Source: Teichococcus rhizosphaerae (GTDB taxonomy: Bacteria; Pseudomonadota; Alphaproteobacteria; Acetobacterales; Acetobacteraceae). Taken from it: a stretch of DNA of 64,000 nt. Below are positions 54,923 to 64,000 of this stretch, piece after piece. The translations under genes and the position numbers were made by a program. The stretch lies in NCBI RefSeq assembly GCF_002631185.1, contig NZ_PDNU01000008.1, forward strand, positions 62,001 through 126,000. Direction: 5' to 3'. Below the pieces are notes generated by a model. It was not told where the DNA came from, searched no databases, and saw only the letters and a list, made by a program, of their open reading frames with translations. Numbering within the stretch: position 1 is the stretch's first letter; every line of letters begins with the position of its first letter.

Positions 54923-56434
54923 ATGCTCGACCGCCCCAACCCCGCCCCGGAGGCCCCCTGCCTGGACCCCTTCGCGCTGGCGAAGGCGCTTTCGGGCGTC
55001 CACTTCATCGGCGGCCGCTACGTCCCGGCGCGCTCGGGCCGCAACTTCGCGGTGGTGAACCCCGCCACCGGCGAGGCCGTGGCCGAGGCGGCCGATGGCG
55101 ACGCGGCCGATGTCGAGGCCGCGGTGGCGGAAGCCGCGCGCGCCCAGAAGGAATGGGCCCGCGTCCCCGCCCGCAAGCGCGGCGCGCTGGTGCACAAGGC
55201 CGCCGCCCTGATCCGCGAGCATGTCGAGGAGCTGTCGCGCCTGGTGGCGCTCGAGACCGGCAAGGCGCTGCGCACCGAGAGCCGCGTCGAGGCCAACAAC
55301 GTGGCCGATATCTTCGAGTTCTTCGGCGGCCTGGGCGGCGAGCTGAAGGGCGAGACCGTGCCCTTCTCGCCCGAGGTGCTGGACATCACGGTGCGCGAGC
55401 CGCTCGGCGTGGTGGGCGCCATCATCCCGTGGAACATCCCGATGATGCTGATGGCGCTGAAGGCGGCGCCCGCCATCGTCGCCGGCAACAGCATCGTCGT
55501 GAAGTCGGCCGAGGAGGCGCCGCTCGCGGTGCTGCGCATCGTCGAGCTGATGAACCGCGTGCTGCCGGCGGGGGTGTTCAACATCCTGAGCGGCCAGGGG
55601 CCGGAATGCGGCGCGCCGCTGGTCGAGCATCCCCTCGTGAAGAAGGTCACCTTCACCGGCTCGGTCGAGACCGGCAAGATCATCTACCGCGCGGCGGCGG
55701 AGAAGCTGATCCCCGTCACGCTCGAACTCGGCGGCAAGTCGCCGATGATCGTGTTCGCCGACTGCGACTTCGAGAAGACCGTGCAGGGCGCGCTGACCTC
55801 GATGCGCTTCACGCGCCAGGGGCAGAGCTGCACGGCGGCCAGCCGCATCTTCGTCGAGCGCCCGATCTACGAGCGCTTCGTGGCGGAGATGGCCAGGCGC
55901 GTGGACGCCATGGTGATGGGCGACCCGCTGGACGAGAAGACCGACATCGGCACCATCATCTCGCCGGGCCAGTTCGAGAAGGTGCGCGGCTTCATCGAGG
56001 AGGGCAAGGCGACCGCCGGCGCCACAGGCCGCGCCTGCTCGGCCATGCCGTCGGACCCGGCGCTGAGGAAGGGCCTGTTCATCCAGCCGCACATCTTCAC
56101 CGGGCTGGGCACCGAAAGCCGGCTGGTGCGCGAGGAGATCTTCGGCCCTGTCACCGTCGTGTTTCCGTTCGACGATGCCGAGGCGGTGCTCGCCGCCGCC
56201 AACGACACCGAGTTCGGCCTCGCCGCCAGCGTCTGGACCAACAACCTGAGGATCGCGCTCGACTTCGCGCACCGCATCGAGGCGGGGCTGGTGCAGGTGA
56301 ACCAGAACCTCGTCGTGCAGCCGAACCTGTCCTATGGCGGGGTGAAGGCCTCCGGGCTCGGCAAGGAGGCCAGCCTGGAATCCATGCTGGAGCACTTCAC
56401 CCACAAGAAGACCATCATGGTAAACATGGCTTAA
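54923..56434 (+). CDS. NAD(P)-dependent aldehyde dehydrogenase
   Basis: 503 residues of the ALDH superfamily. It has the NAD motif IIPWNIPMMLMALKAAPAIVAGN, TFTGSVETGK, catalytic Glu in LELGGKSP and catalytic Cys303 in GQSCTAAS. AGGAGGAAAACC before the ATG at 54923 is a strong ribosome site and decides this start over an in-frame ATG farther upstream. Substrate unknown; its divergence from malonyl-CoA decarboxylase raises the possibility of a semialdehyde feeding malonate, but this is a guess. Confidence 0.91.
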   Translation: MLDRPNPAPEAPCLDPFALAKALSGVHFIGGRYVPARSGRNFAVVNPATGEAVAEAADGDAADVEAAVAEAARAQKEWARVPARKRGALVHKAAALIREHVEELSRLVALETGKALRTESRVEANNVADIFEFFGGLGGELKGETVPFSPEVLDITVREPLGVVGAIIPWNIPMMLMALKAAPAIVAGNSIVVKSAEEAPLAVLRIVELMNRVLPAGVFNILSGQGPECGAPLVEHPLVKKVTFTGSVETGKIIYRAAAEKLIPVTLELGGKSPMIVFADCDFEKTVQGALTSMRFTRQGQSCTAASRIFVERPIYERFVAEMARRVDAMVMGDPLDEKTDIGTIISPGQFEKVRGFIEEGKATAGATGRACSAMPSDPALRKGLFIQPHIFTGLGTESRLVREEIFGPVTVVFPFDDAEAVLAAANDTEFGLAASVWTNNLRIALDFAHRIEAGLVQVNQNLVVQPNLSYGGVKASGLGKEASLESMLEHFTHKKTIMVNMA

Positions 56435-56447
56435 TAGAAATGCGCCT

Positions 56448-56490
56448 GCGCCGCCCTCCTCGTAAGATTTGGTCAGAGGGCGGGCGGCGC
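56448..56490 (+). terminator. Hairpin after the aldehyde dehydrogenase gene
   Basis: GCGCCGCCCTC pairs with GAGGGCGG(GC)GGCGC with a small bulge and a 17-base AT-richer loop, 14 bases past the stop. T tract weak. Confidence 0.45.
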
Positions 56491-56627
56491 TGCACTTCAT
56501 CCGGCCTGAACAACGCAATGTGCGTCGCCGGCGGCAATAGTTTGGGCTAGGCCCGTGCTGCCTGCCGTCCTGCCTGCATCATTGTGCGCGGTCATCTGGG
56601 GCAGGCAGCCTTTGAGATCGGCACGAT

Positions 56628-58907
56628 ATGAGCACAGGACAGCAGCAAGAAAAGACCGCGCCCAATCCCCGCAGACCTGCCCGCTTCCGTGCCCACCTCC
56701 TGCGGCTGGTGCTCGCCACCGCCCTGCCGCTCGTGGCCCTCGCGGCCGGCCTCGCGATCTGGACGGCGCAGGAGCAGCGCGGCGACATGCTGCGTGCCAT
56801 GGCCGGCACCGCCAACGCCCTGCAGCTCGCCGTGGACCGCGAGCTGCGCGTGACCATCGCGGCGCTGGAGGTGCTGTCCACCTCGCCCGACCTCGACCGC
56901 GCCCTGCGCGAGGAGGGTGCCGTGCCGGCGCTCGCCGCCTTCCACGTCCAGGCCTCGGCGCTGGTGGCGCGCCGCGCCGCCGCGCTGATGAATGTCAGCC
57001 TCTACTCGGTCGAGGCGGCGCGCCCGGTGCTGAACACGCTGGTGGTGCCGGGCGCGGCGCTGCCCGCCATCCGGCCCATGCGCGCGCCCCCCCGCCCCGA
57101 CGGGAGCGAGCACGAACCCGCCCTCCCCATGCGCACGGCGCTGCAGGACGGCCAGCCTTATGTTTCCGACCTCTACCGGCCCGCGCTGGCGCGGGACTGG
57201 GTGGTGGCCGTGGCGCTGCCGGTGCGGCGGGAAGGGCGCGTCGTCGCGGTGCTGGCGGCCAATCTCCGCCCCGAGGGCATAGGCCGCATCCTTCAGGAGC
57301 AGGCGCCGCCCCCCGGATGGGTGGCCTCGGTGGTGGACCGCGCCGGCATGGTCGTCGCCCGCTCGGCCGAGCAGGAAGCGTGGCTGGCGCAGCCCGCCAT
57401 GCCGGAGATCCGCGACTTCATGGCGGAAGCCGAGCGCGACAACGGCCTGGTCCGCACCGCCACCTATGACAGGGTGCCGGTCTATGCGGCGGTCCACCGC
57501 ACGGGCGCGGTGCCCTGGATGGTGGTCTACGCGGCGCCGCGCCTGCAGGTGGACGGCCCCCTCTGGCGGGCGCTGGGCCTGGCCGGGGCGGGCGGGCTCT
57601 GCGCCGCCGCGCTGGCGGCGCTGGCGGCGCTGTGGCTCGGCCGCAGGCTGGGGCGCGAGATCGAGAGCCTGGGCATCGACGCCGCGGCCGTCGCGCTCGC
57701 CGAGGCGCCGCCCCCCGCCCGCGCCTCGGCCACCGTGCGGGAGGTGGCGATGGCGCGCGCCGGCCTGATCCGCGCGGGCGAGGCGCTGCGCCTGCGCGCC
57801 CGCGCCAAGCGCGAGGCGGAGGCGAACCAGAAGCTGCTGGTGCGCGAGGTGGACCACCGCGCCAAGAACGCGCTGGCCGTGGCGCTTTCCCTGGTGCGCC
57901 TGGCTCCGCGCGACGTGCCGCCGGAGCGTTTCGCAGCCTCGGTGGAGGGGCGCGTGGCCGCCATGGCGCGGGCGCATGCCCTGCTGGCCTGCCACGCCTG
58001 GCTGGGCGCCGACCTGCGCGCCGTGGTGGAAGGCGAGCTGGCGGCGCACCGGGAGGCCGTCCGCCTCGACGGCCCGGCCGTGCAGATCGCCGCGATCGCC
58101 GTGCAGCCGCTGGCCATGCTGCTGCACGAGCTCGCGGCCAATGCGGCGCGGCATGGCGCGCTGGCCCGGCCCGATGGGCGGGTCTCGATCGCCTGGGCCT
58201 TCGACGGCGAGGAGGGCGACCTGCGGCTGCTGTGGGAGGAAAGCGGCGCCCCGCCGGAGAACGGCGCCCCCCTGCCCGAGGGCGCCACGGGCGGCCCGCC
58301 AGAGCCCCGCCTGGGCTTCGGGCTGCGGCTGGTGCGGCAGCTGGCGGAGCGGCAGCTGGGCGGCCTGCTGCGCCTCGTCTGGAGGGAGGACGGGCTGCGC
58401 GTCTCCCTCACCCTGCCCGCCCGGCACGTCAGCGCGCCGGACGGCGCCGTCTGGCGCATGGCGGCGCCGATCCTGGCCACGCCCGCGGAAGCCGTCGCCG
58501 CGCTGCAGCCGCTGGTGGAGGAGCCCTCCGGCCCGCCCCGCGTGCTGGTGGTGGAGGATGAAGCGCTGCTGGCGCTGGAGACGGCGGTGCTGCTCCAGGA
58601 GATGGGCTGCCTGCCCGTGGGCCCGGCGCACAGCCTGCAGGAAGCGATGGCCCTGGCCGCCGGCACCCCGCTCAGCGCCGCGCTGCTGGACGTGAACCTG
58701 GCGGGCGAGGTGGTCTTTCCGGTGGCCGAGATGCTGCGGGCGCGGCAGGTGCCCATCATCTTCATCACCGGCTATGGCGACGACGCCGAGCTGGCCGGCC
58801 ACGCCGCCGCGGCCACGGCGGTGCTGCGCAAGCCCTATGCGCGCGGCATCCTGGCCGAAGCCTTGGTTCGCGCCCTGCGCCACCGCCCGGAAGCCGGCGC
58901 CGCCTGA
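56628..58907 (+). CDS. Hybrid HWE-type sensor histidine kinase with C-terminal receiver
   Basis: 759 residues. One membrane helix (about 25-45), a periplasmic Cache-like sensor (50-300), a second helix (about 310-340), then a HisKA_2/HWE kinase with EVDHRAKNALAV (phospho-His410), N-box LLHELAANAARHGAL and a C-terminal receiver (about 640-755: RVLVVEDEALLALE, Asp688 in LLDVNLAGE, Lys in RKPYARG). HWE kinases are typical of alphaproteobacteria and often act in light, redox or general stress signalling. No partner regulator or ECF sigma gene is adjacent, so its target is unknown. Confidence 0.92.
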   Translation: MSTGQQQEKTAPNPRRPARFRAHLLRLVLATALPLVALAAGLAIWTAQEQRGDMLRAMAGTANALQLAVDRELRVTIAALEVLSTSPDLDRALREEGAVPALAAFHVQASALVARRAAALMNVSLYSVEAARPVLNTLVVPGAALPAIRPMRAPPRPDGSEHEPALPMRTALQDGQPYVSDLYRPALARDWVVAVALPVRREGRVVAVLAANLRPEGIGRILQEQAPPPGWVASVVDRAGMVVARSAEQEAWLAQPAMPEIRDFMAEAERDNGLVRTATYDRVPVYAAVHRTGAVPWMVVYAAPRLQVDGPLWRALGLAGAGGLCAAALAALAALWLGRRLGREIESLGIDAAAVALAEAPPPARASATVREVAMARAGLIRAGEALRLRARAKREAEANQKLLVREVDHRAKNALAVALSLVRLAPRDVPPERFAASVEGRVAAMARAHALLACHAWLGADLRAVVEGELAAHREAVRLDGPAVQIAAIAVQPLAMLLHELAANAARHGALARPDGRVSIAWAFDGEEGDLRLLWEESGAPPENGAPLPEGATGGPPEPRLGFGLRLVRQLAERQLGGLLRLVWREDGLRVSLTLPARHVSAPDGAVWRMAAPILATPAEAVAALQPLVEEPSGPPRVLVVEDEALLALETAVLLQEMGCLPVGPAHSLQEAMALAAGTPLSAALLDVNLAGEVVFPVAEMLRARQVPIIFITGYGDDAELAGHAAAATAVLRKPYARGILAEALVRALRHRPEAGAA

Positions 58908-58991
58908 GCCTTCCGCCTCCCGCCCGCCCTCTTGGCCGATGCGCGACGCGGCGGTTCAAAAGCCGCCCCGCGCGTGGCAGGGTGCCCGCCC

Positions 58992-60281
58992 ATGCGCCTG
59001 CCCCTGCCCGCGATCGCCAGCGACCGCCGATTCCTCGTCATGCTGGCCCTCGGCTTCTCCGCCGGGGTGCCGCTGCCGCTCACCGCCTTCGTGCTGCGGC
59101 AATGGATGTCGGAGGCCGGCATCTCGCTGGCCGCCATCGGGCTCACGGCGCTGATCGGCCTGTCCTACTCGCTGAAGTTCCTCTGGGCGCCACTGATCGA
59201 CCATGCGGCGCCGCCCTTCTTCCGCCGCTGGGGCAGGCGGCGCGGCTGGCTGGCCAGCATCCAGCCGGTGCTGGCGCTGGCCATCCTGGCGCTCGGCCTC
59301 ACCAACCCGGCCGTGGCGCCGGAGATCACCGTGGCGGTCGCGGTGCTGGTGGCCTTCCTGTCCGCCAGCCAGGACATCGTGGTGGATGCCTACCGCATCG
59401 AGTTCCTGGAGGAGCGGCAGCAGGGCCTCGGCCTCGCCTACTATGTCTGGGGCTACCGGGGCGCGCTGCTGGCCTCCAACGCCGGGGCGCTGGCGGTGGC
59501 CGAGTTCGCCGGCTGGCCGGTGGCCTTCGCCTATTGCGCGGCGCTGGTGGGCATCGGCTTCATCGCGGTGTGGCGCGGGCCGGAGCCGGCGGCGGCGCCG
59601 GCCTCAGCACCGGGCTGGTCGGCGCGGCTGCGCGCCGCGGTGGTGGACCCCTTCGCCGACTTCGTCCGCCGCCCCTACTGGCTGTGGATCCTGCTGTTCA
59701 TCGCGCTCTTCAAGCTGGGCGAGGCGCTGGCCGGCGTGATGACGGCGCCCTTCTACCGCGAGCTGGGCTTTTCCCGCACGGAGGTGGCGGCGGTGGGCAG
59801 CGTGTTCGGCCTGTTCGCCACGCTGCTGGGCGCCCTGGCGGGGGGCTGGCTGGTGGTGCGCATCGGCACCGCCCGCGCCCTGGTGCTGACCGGCCTGGCG
59901 CAGATGCTCTCCAACCTGATGTATGTCGCGCTGGCCCATGCCGGGCACGACATGCCCATGCTCTGGGCCCAGGTCGGCGTCGAGAACTTCACCGATGGCC
60001 TGGCCGACGCCGCCTTCGTCACCTACCTCTCCAGCCTGACCAGCCGCGCCTTCACGGCCACGCAATACGCGCTGCTGTCCTCGCTGGCGGCGGTGCCGCT
60101 GCGCACGCTGGGGGCCGGCTCCGGCAGCCTGGCCGCATGGCTGGGCTGGGCGGACTTCTTCCTGCTCACCACCTTCGCGGCGCTGCCGGCCATGGGCATC
60201 ATGCTGTTCCTGCTGGCGCGGCTGCCGCCCGCCCGCAGGCCCGCCGCGGAGGGCGCCATCCTGCCTGCATCGGAAAGCTAG
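58992..60281 (+). CDS. ampG: AmpG-family muropeptide permease
   Basis: 429 residues with about twelve helices. AmpG features include FSAGVPLPLTAFVLRQWMSEAGISLAAIGL, YSLKFLWAPLIDH, ASQDIVVDAYRIEFL and the late FTDGLADAAFVTYLSSLTSRAFTATQYALLSSL. AmpG imports anhydro-muropeptides for murein recycling and, in some species, for beta-lactamase induction; no ampC or ampD is present here. It fits the other murein genes (LdtD, MepK) in the window only in theme. Confidence 0.9.
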   Translation: MRLPLPAIASDRRFLVMLALGFSAGVPLPLTAFVLRQWMSEAGISLAAIGLTALIGLSYSLKFLWAPLIDHAAPPFFRRWGRRRGWLASIQPVLALAILALGLTNPAVAPEITVAVAVLVAFLSASQDIVVDAYRIEFLEERQQGLGLAYYVWGYRGALLASNAGALAVAEFAGWPVAFAYCAALVGIGFIAVWRGPEPAAAPASAPGWSARLRAAVVDPFADFVRRPYWLWILLFIALFKLGEALAGVMTAPFYRELGFSRTEVAAVGSVFGLFATLLGALAGGWLVVRIGTARALVLTGLAQMLSNLMYVALAHAGHDMPMLWAQVGVENFTDGLADAAFVTYLSSLTSRAFTATQYALLSSLAAVPLRTLGAGSGSLAAWLGWADFFLLTTFAALPAMGIMLFLLARLPPARRPAAEGAILPASES

Positions 60282-60327
60282 GCCGGAGCGTTACCAGGGT
60301 TCCCTTCCCGCGCCGGAGACCCTGCCC

Positions 60328-61116
60328 GTGCCATCCCACCGCGCTGCGCTCGAGATGTTCGCCCGGCTCGGCTATGCCGCCCGGGGCGCCGTCAACCTGA
60401 TCATCGGCTCCCTCGCCCTGCTCGCCGCCCTGGGGCCCGGCGGCCAGGCCACCGGCTCCCAGGGGGCGCTGCGCGAGCTGCTGCTGCATCCCTTCGGCGG
60501 CGTGCTGCTCGGCATCGTCGGGCTGGGGCTGTTCGGCTTCGCCCTGTGGCGGACGCTGCAAGGGCTGCTGGACGCGGACAGCCACGGAACCGGCGCCAAG
60601 GGGCTGGCCGTCCGGGCCGGCGCGCTGATCTCGGCCGTCACCTATGCCGGCCTCGGCATCTCGGCCTTCGGGCTGCTGATGGGCGGCGGCGGCGATGACC
60701 AGTCGGCGCAGGACTGGACGCGGTGGCTGCTCTCGAAGCCGGCCGGCGAGATCCTGGTGGCCCTGGCGGGGCTGGTCGTCATGGGCGTGGGCGTGGCCAT
60801 GCTGGCGCGCGGCTGGCGCGCCTCCTTCACCCGCCACCTGCGCTGCCCGGCCGAGGCCTCGCGCTGGGTGGTGCCGTTCGGCCGGCTCGGCTTCGCCGCG
60901 CGCGGCGTGGTGTTCCTGATCATCGGCATCTTCCTGGTGGTCGCCGCCTGGCAGTCCGACCCGCAGGAGGTGCGCGGCCTGGGCAGCGCCCTCCTGGCCC
61001 TGCAGGAGCAGCCCTTCGGCCGGGTGCTGTTCGGCGTGGTGGCGCTGGGGCTGGCGGCCTTCGGCATCTTCGAGTTCGCCGAGGCCCGCTACCGGCGCAT
61101 CGAGGCGCCCGGCTGA
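60328..61116 (+). CDS. DUF1206 membrane protein
   Basis: 262 residues from GTG 60328. The protein is built of three internal repeats of two helices, each starting like FARLGYAARGAVNLIIG, VRAGALISAVTYAGLGISA and FGRLGFAARGVVFLIIG. This is the DUF1206 pattern of unknown function. GGAG ten bases upstream supports the GTG, with ATG 60355 as alternative. It ends seven bases before the stop of the convergent AsmA gene, leaving no room for a terminator. Confidence 0.88.
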   Translation: MPSHRAALEMFARLGYAARGAVNLIIGSLALLAALGPGGQATGSQGALRELLLHPFGGVLLGIVGLGLFGFALWRTLQGLLDADSHGTGAKGLAVRAGALISAVTYAGLGISAFGLLMGGGGDDQSAQDWTRWLLSKPAGEILVALAGLVVMGVGVAMLARGWRASFTRHLRCPAEASRWVVPFGRLGFAARGVVFLIIGIFLVVAAWQSDPQEVRGLGSALLALQEQPFGRVLFGVVALGLAAFGIFEFAEARYRRIEAPG

Positions 61117-61123
61117 GCGCCGC

Positions 61124-64000
61124 TCAGCGCTCCGCCCGCCAGCCCAGCCAGTCGGCGAGGTCCGGCACGCGGCGCGGCAGGTGCAGCGGCCCCGTCAGGC
61201 GCAGGCCGAACTCCGGCCCTTCCGCGTCGCGCAGGGCGAGCAGCAGGTCCATGCCGCCGCGCGCCAGGTCCAGCTCCCCCGCGAGGCTGGCGCCCGCGGT
61301 TTCCGCCATGGCCATGCGCCCCTGCTCCAGCACGGCCCGCCCGGAGCGGATGCGGGCGGCGAGGTCGAGCCCCTCGAAGGCCGTGGCACCATCGCCCAGC
61401 GCGGCGCGCAGCCCCGCCTCGGCGGCCACGAGGTCGGCGCGCTCGGCGGCGGCCAGGGCGCCGCGCAGATCGGCGCCGGTGAGGATGCCGTCGCGCACCG
61501 AGAGCTTCGCCTGGCCGTCCAGCGTGGCCAGCAGGGCGGCCGGGCTGTGGCCGGTGGCGCGCAGGTCGAGCGCCGCCTCCACCCGCCCCGCCGAAAGATC
61601 GAGCGGCAGGCCGGTGAGCGGCCCGGGAAGCGAAAGGCCGGCCATGCTCCCCTGCACGGCCAGCACGGGGGGGCTTGCCGCCCCGTCCAGCCGCAGCGCG
61701 CCGGAGATCCTGCCGCCGGCGAGCTGGGCGCGCGCGCCCTCCAGCACCAGCGCGCCATCCCGCAGGCGCAGCGTGGCCGCGGCCTGCTCCAGCACCGGCA
61801 GGCCGACCGGCTCCACGCGCTGCGCCGCGAGCGCCAGCTCGGCATCCAGGACCTGCAGCCCATCCAGCGCCAACGGCTCGCGCGAGCGCCAGTCGAGGCC
61901 CGGCAGCAGCAGCCGCTCGGCCGAGACGCGCCCGGTCAGGCGCGGCCGGCGCTCCCCCTGGGCGAGGTTGACCTGCCCCCCCAGCCGCAGCCCGGCGGCC
62001 ACCAGGTCGAAGTTCTCCGCCACCAGCTCCTGCGGCGAGAGCGCCACATTGGCGATGAGCGAGAGCGAGCCCTCGTCCAGCCAGCCCGGCATGGCGAAGC
62101 CGGCCAGCTCGGCCAGCAGGCGCGGCGCGCCGGGGTGGCGCAGGGTGAGCGCGCCGGAATAGCGCGGCAGGGCGAGGTCCAGCGTGCCGTTCAGCTCGGC
62201 CCGCAGATCCCCCAGCTCCAGCCCGCCGCGCAGCGCCAGCGCCCCGGTGGGGCCGCTGCCGGACAGCCGCAGCGAGAGCGGCGCCCCCGCGATCGGCTCC
62301 TGGTCCGGCCAGGCGCCGGGCAGCAGCGCCAGCAGCGGCGCCGCGGAGGGCGCGCTCACCTCCAGCGCCAGGTCGGTCAGCCGCGGCGTCGGGCCGAGCT
62401 GCGCCACGCCGGACAGGGCCAGCTCGCTTTCCGCCACCCGCGCGGCGAGGCGGCGCGCGGTGAGCCGCCCGTTCTCCAGCGCCGCATCCGCCGACAGGCC
62501 CTGGAAAGTCAGGCCGCGCCACGCCGCCTGCTCGGCGGACAGGCGCAGATTGGCGTCGATGCCCGCCAGCCGGGCCTGGATGGCGGGCCAGCCGAGGGCG
62601 GGCGGCAGCCAGCCATCCAGCGCCAGCCGCTCGAAGTTCAGGCCGAGGCCCAGCGCCGGCCGCGCGCCGAAGCGCAGCACCCCGGCGCCGGACACACGGC
62701 TGCCATCCAGTGTCGCGGCGAATTCGGAAATGGCGGCCTGGGCCTCGTCCAGCGTCAGGCGCAGCCGGCCCTCGCCGCTCCGCAGGCGGGAAGGGTCGGT
62801 GCCTTCCAGCGGCAGGCCGAGGGCGGCCAGGGTGGCGCGCAGCGCCTCGCCCCGGAAGCGCAGCGCCGCCTCCAGCCGCCCGGTGCCGCCGCGCCCCGTG
62901 GTGGCGCCGTCCAGCTCGACCTCGGTGTCGCCCGGCAGCAGGGCGCCGACATTGGCCAGCGTCAGCCGGTCGCCTTCCACGGACAGCGCGCCGCGCAGCC
63001 GCCGCAGGGTGATGCCGCGCAGCGTCGCGGCCTCCGCCGTCAGGTCCAGGCCGAATGGCAGGGCTGCGGCGCCGGCGCCGCGCAGCGCCGCCATCCAGGG
63101 ATCCAGCTCCACCCGGCCGGTCTGCAAGGCGAGGTCGAGGCGCGGCGCGGGGCTGACGCGCAGCGTGGCCGCGCCGCGCGCCGGGCTGCCGGCGATGTCG
63201 AGGCTCAGCTCCTCCGCCGCCAGCAACTCGGCCGTGACGCTGAGCCGGCCGCGCAGGCGGAAGCTGCCCGGAGGCGCCGGCAGCAGCGCCGCGAGATCGC
63301 TGCCGCCCCCTTGCAGGTTGCCCTCGAAGCCGCCCTCGGGCAGCAGCACGCCGCTGGTGGAGACCGAGGCGCGCGCGCCGCTCAGCGTCAGCGCCAGCGG
63401 CGCGATGCCGTCCCAGCCCGGGCGGCCGAGCGTGGTCTCGAAGGCCACCTCGGTCTGCCGCCAGCGGAAACGGCCCTCGATCCGCAGCGCATCGGCCGGG
63501 CCGCCGGCGGCGAGGCCCGCCTCCACCCGCTCCAGCGCCACCTGGCCGATGATGATGCGGGAATCCTGCACGCGCCCCTGCAGGCCGGTGAGCCATGGCG
63601 GCGGGCGGAAGGGCTGGCCGGGCGCCGGCGGCCAGGGCAGCCGGATCTCGGCGCCGACCAGCGCCACCTCGCGCGGCTCCAGCTCCAGCCGCAGCAGCGC
63701 CGGCCAGTCCAGCCGCAGCCGCAGCGCCCGCGCCTCGATGGAGATCTCCCCGTCCGGCCCGCCGATGGTGACGCCGCCCGCCTCCAGCATGGGCTGCGGC
63801 AGCAGCGCCAGCTTCACGGGGCCTGCCAGCGTCACCGGCTGGCCGAGCCGGCCGGCGGCCAGGATGGCCAGCCGGTCGCGGTGCTCGTTCCAGTCGGTCA
63901 GGCGGGGGCCGAACCAGAGGGCGGCCAGCACCAGCAAGGGCAGCAGCAGCAGCGCGCCGATGCCGAGCCGGCCGAGCCAGGGCCGGCGCGGCCGCGCGCC
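61124..64000 (-). CDS. AsmA-family protein, 5' end cut by window
   Basis: At least 958 residues are visible, open to the right edge. A membrane anchor (LGIGALLLLPLLVLAALWFGP) is followed by DWNEHRDRLAILAAGRLGQPVTLAGPVKLALLPQPMLEAGGVTIG, the AsmA N-terminal pattern, then a long beta-rich body of repeating short strands, and a C-terminal AsmA_2-like segment (LDLRATGHSPAALLATLDGQAKLSVRDGILTGADLRGAL). AsmA/TamB-like proteins bridge the periplasm and are linked to phospholipid transport. The start codon is outside the window, about 20 or more residues upstream of 63937. Confidence 0.9.
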   Translation of the reverse strand, partial: GARPRRPWLGRLGIGALLLLPLLVLAALWFGPRLTDWNEHRDRLAILAAGRLGQPVTLAGPVKLALLPQPMLEAGGVTIGGPDGEISIEARALRLRLDWPALLRLELEPREVALVGAEIRLPWPPAPGQPFRPPPWLTGLQGRVQDSRIIIGQVALERVEAGLAAGGPADALRIEGRFRWRQTEVAFETTLGRPGWDGIAPLALTLSGARASVSTSGVLLPEGGFEGNLQGGGSDLAALLPAPPGSFRLRGRLSVTAELLAAEELSLDIAGSPARGAATLRVSPAPRLDLALQTGRVELDPWMAALRGAGAAALPFGLDLTAEAATLRGITLRRLRGALSVEGDRLTLANVGALLPGDTEVELDGATTGRGGTGRLEAALRFRGEALRATLAALGLPLEGTDPSRLRSGEGRLRLTLDEAQAAISEFAATLDGSRVSGAGVLRFGARPALGLGLNFERLALDGWLPPALGWPAIQARLAGIDANLRLSAEQAAWRGLTFQGLSADAALENGRLTARRLAARVAESELALSGVAQLGPTPRLTDLALEVSAPSAAPLLALLPGAWPDQEPIAGAPLSLRLSGSGPTGALALRGGLELGDLRAELNGTLDLALPRYSGALTLRHPGAPRLLAELAGFAMPGWLDEGSLSLIANVALSPQELVAENFDLVAAGLRLGGQVNLAQGERRPRLTGRVSAERLLLPGLDWRSREPLALDGLQVLDAELALAAQRVEPVGLPVLEQAAATLRLRDGALVLEGARAQLAGGRISGALRLDGAASPPVLAVQGSMAGLSLPGPLTGLPLDLSAGRVEAALDLRATGHSPAALLATLDGQAKLSVRDGILTGADLRGALAAAERADLVAAEAGLRAALGDGATAFEGLDLAARIRSGRAVLEQGRMAMAETAGASLAGELDLARGGMDLLLALRDAEGPEFGLRLTGPLHLPRRVPDLADWLGWRAER

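Noticed and set aside
53165-56518. 1117-residue open frame running from malonyl-CoA decarboxylase back through the aldehyde dehydrogenase on the opposite strand
   Set aside because: Only the part from 54679 down aligns with a known family and has a ribosome site; the rest is antisense to a well-supported gene.
56435-56627. EcfG general-stress promoter before the HWE kinase
   Set aside because: No GGAAC with a correctly spaced CGTT was found.

Overview
The window looks like a chromosomal segment from a very GC-rich alphaproteobacterium. The gene orders are typical of that class: alaC-hom-glpX, rpiB-glyA-nrdR-rib-nusB-thiL, rplM-rpsI, CBP3 chaperone-DUF177, and a single-chain PHA synthase. The abundance of tripartite-tricarboxylate (Bug) binding proteins, CaiB-type CoA-transferases and MFS carriers suggests a Roseomonas-like member of the Acetobacteraceae. 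That family placement is inference; no rRNA or tRNA gene is present to confirm it. No phage, insertion sequence, CRISPR array or integration site was seen, and gene density is about 93 percent. The two edge genes (glpX on the left, an AsmA-family gene on the right) are cut by the window.

Layout. 1-3300: alaC-hom-glpX amino-acid and gluconeogenic operon. 3.4-6 kb: a Pro-rich lipoprotein opposite PHA synthase. 6-10 kb: an M20 amidohydrolase, a trypsin-like protease with three C-terminal HFYT repeats, and an RhlE helicase. 10.3-12.4 kb: Bug binding protein plus 2-hydroxyacid dehydrogenase. 12.4-14.6 kb: MFS carrier, Hsp20 with a ROSE-like RNA thermometer, and L31. 14.8-22.3 kb: pdxY, an oligopeptide-type binding protein, two paralogous lipoproteins next to a gamma-carbonic anhydrase, argC, rplM-rpsI, and an extensin-like protein. 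22.4-27.7 kb: M20 amidohydrolase plus cupin, an RTX protein, an SRAP (HMCES/YedK) protein, and an uncharacterised GHKL ATPase. 27.8-31.9 kb: Bug protein divergent from a GntR regulator and an IlvD/Edd dehydratase, then a guanidine-II (mini-ykkC) riboswitch controlling sugE/gdx. 31.9-36.1 kb: an LdtD/MepK-like peptidoglycan pair, DUF177, CBP3 chaperone and BamE. 36.2-45.2 kb: an eleven-gene minus-strand run from rpiB to an MFS carrier, with the riboflavin genes at its core. 45.4-47.8 kb: metY overlapping hemB. 47.8-50.1 kb: aldo/keto reductase and an HSL-type esterase. 50.3-56.4 kb: a malonate-use cluster (malonyl-CoA decarboxylase, MatC carrier, CaiB CoA-transferase) with a divergent aldehyde dehydrogenase. 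56.6-61.1 kb: HWE-type hybrid histidine kinase, AmpG permease, DUF1206 protein. 61.1 kb to the end: AsmA-family protein.

The most useful regulatory finds are RNA or DNA elements read directly from sequence. They are two ACGG-tetraloop hairpins upstream of sugE, a TTGCT anti-Shine-Dalgarno hairpin upstream of hsp20, and a perfect ATTGTCGACAAT palindrome between the Bug and GntR genes. Several strong intrinsic terminators are also visible. The best candidates for undescribed biology are the stand-alone GHKL ATPase at 25995-27725, the leaderless protease with HFYT repeats at 7371-8486, the malonate cluster that carries a CoA-transferase where a malonyl-CoA synthetase is usual, and the tandem lipoproteins at 17451-18715.
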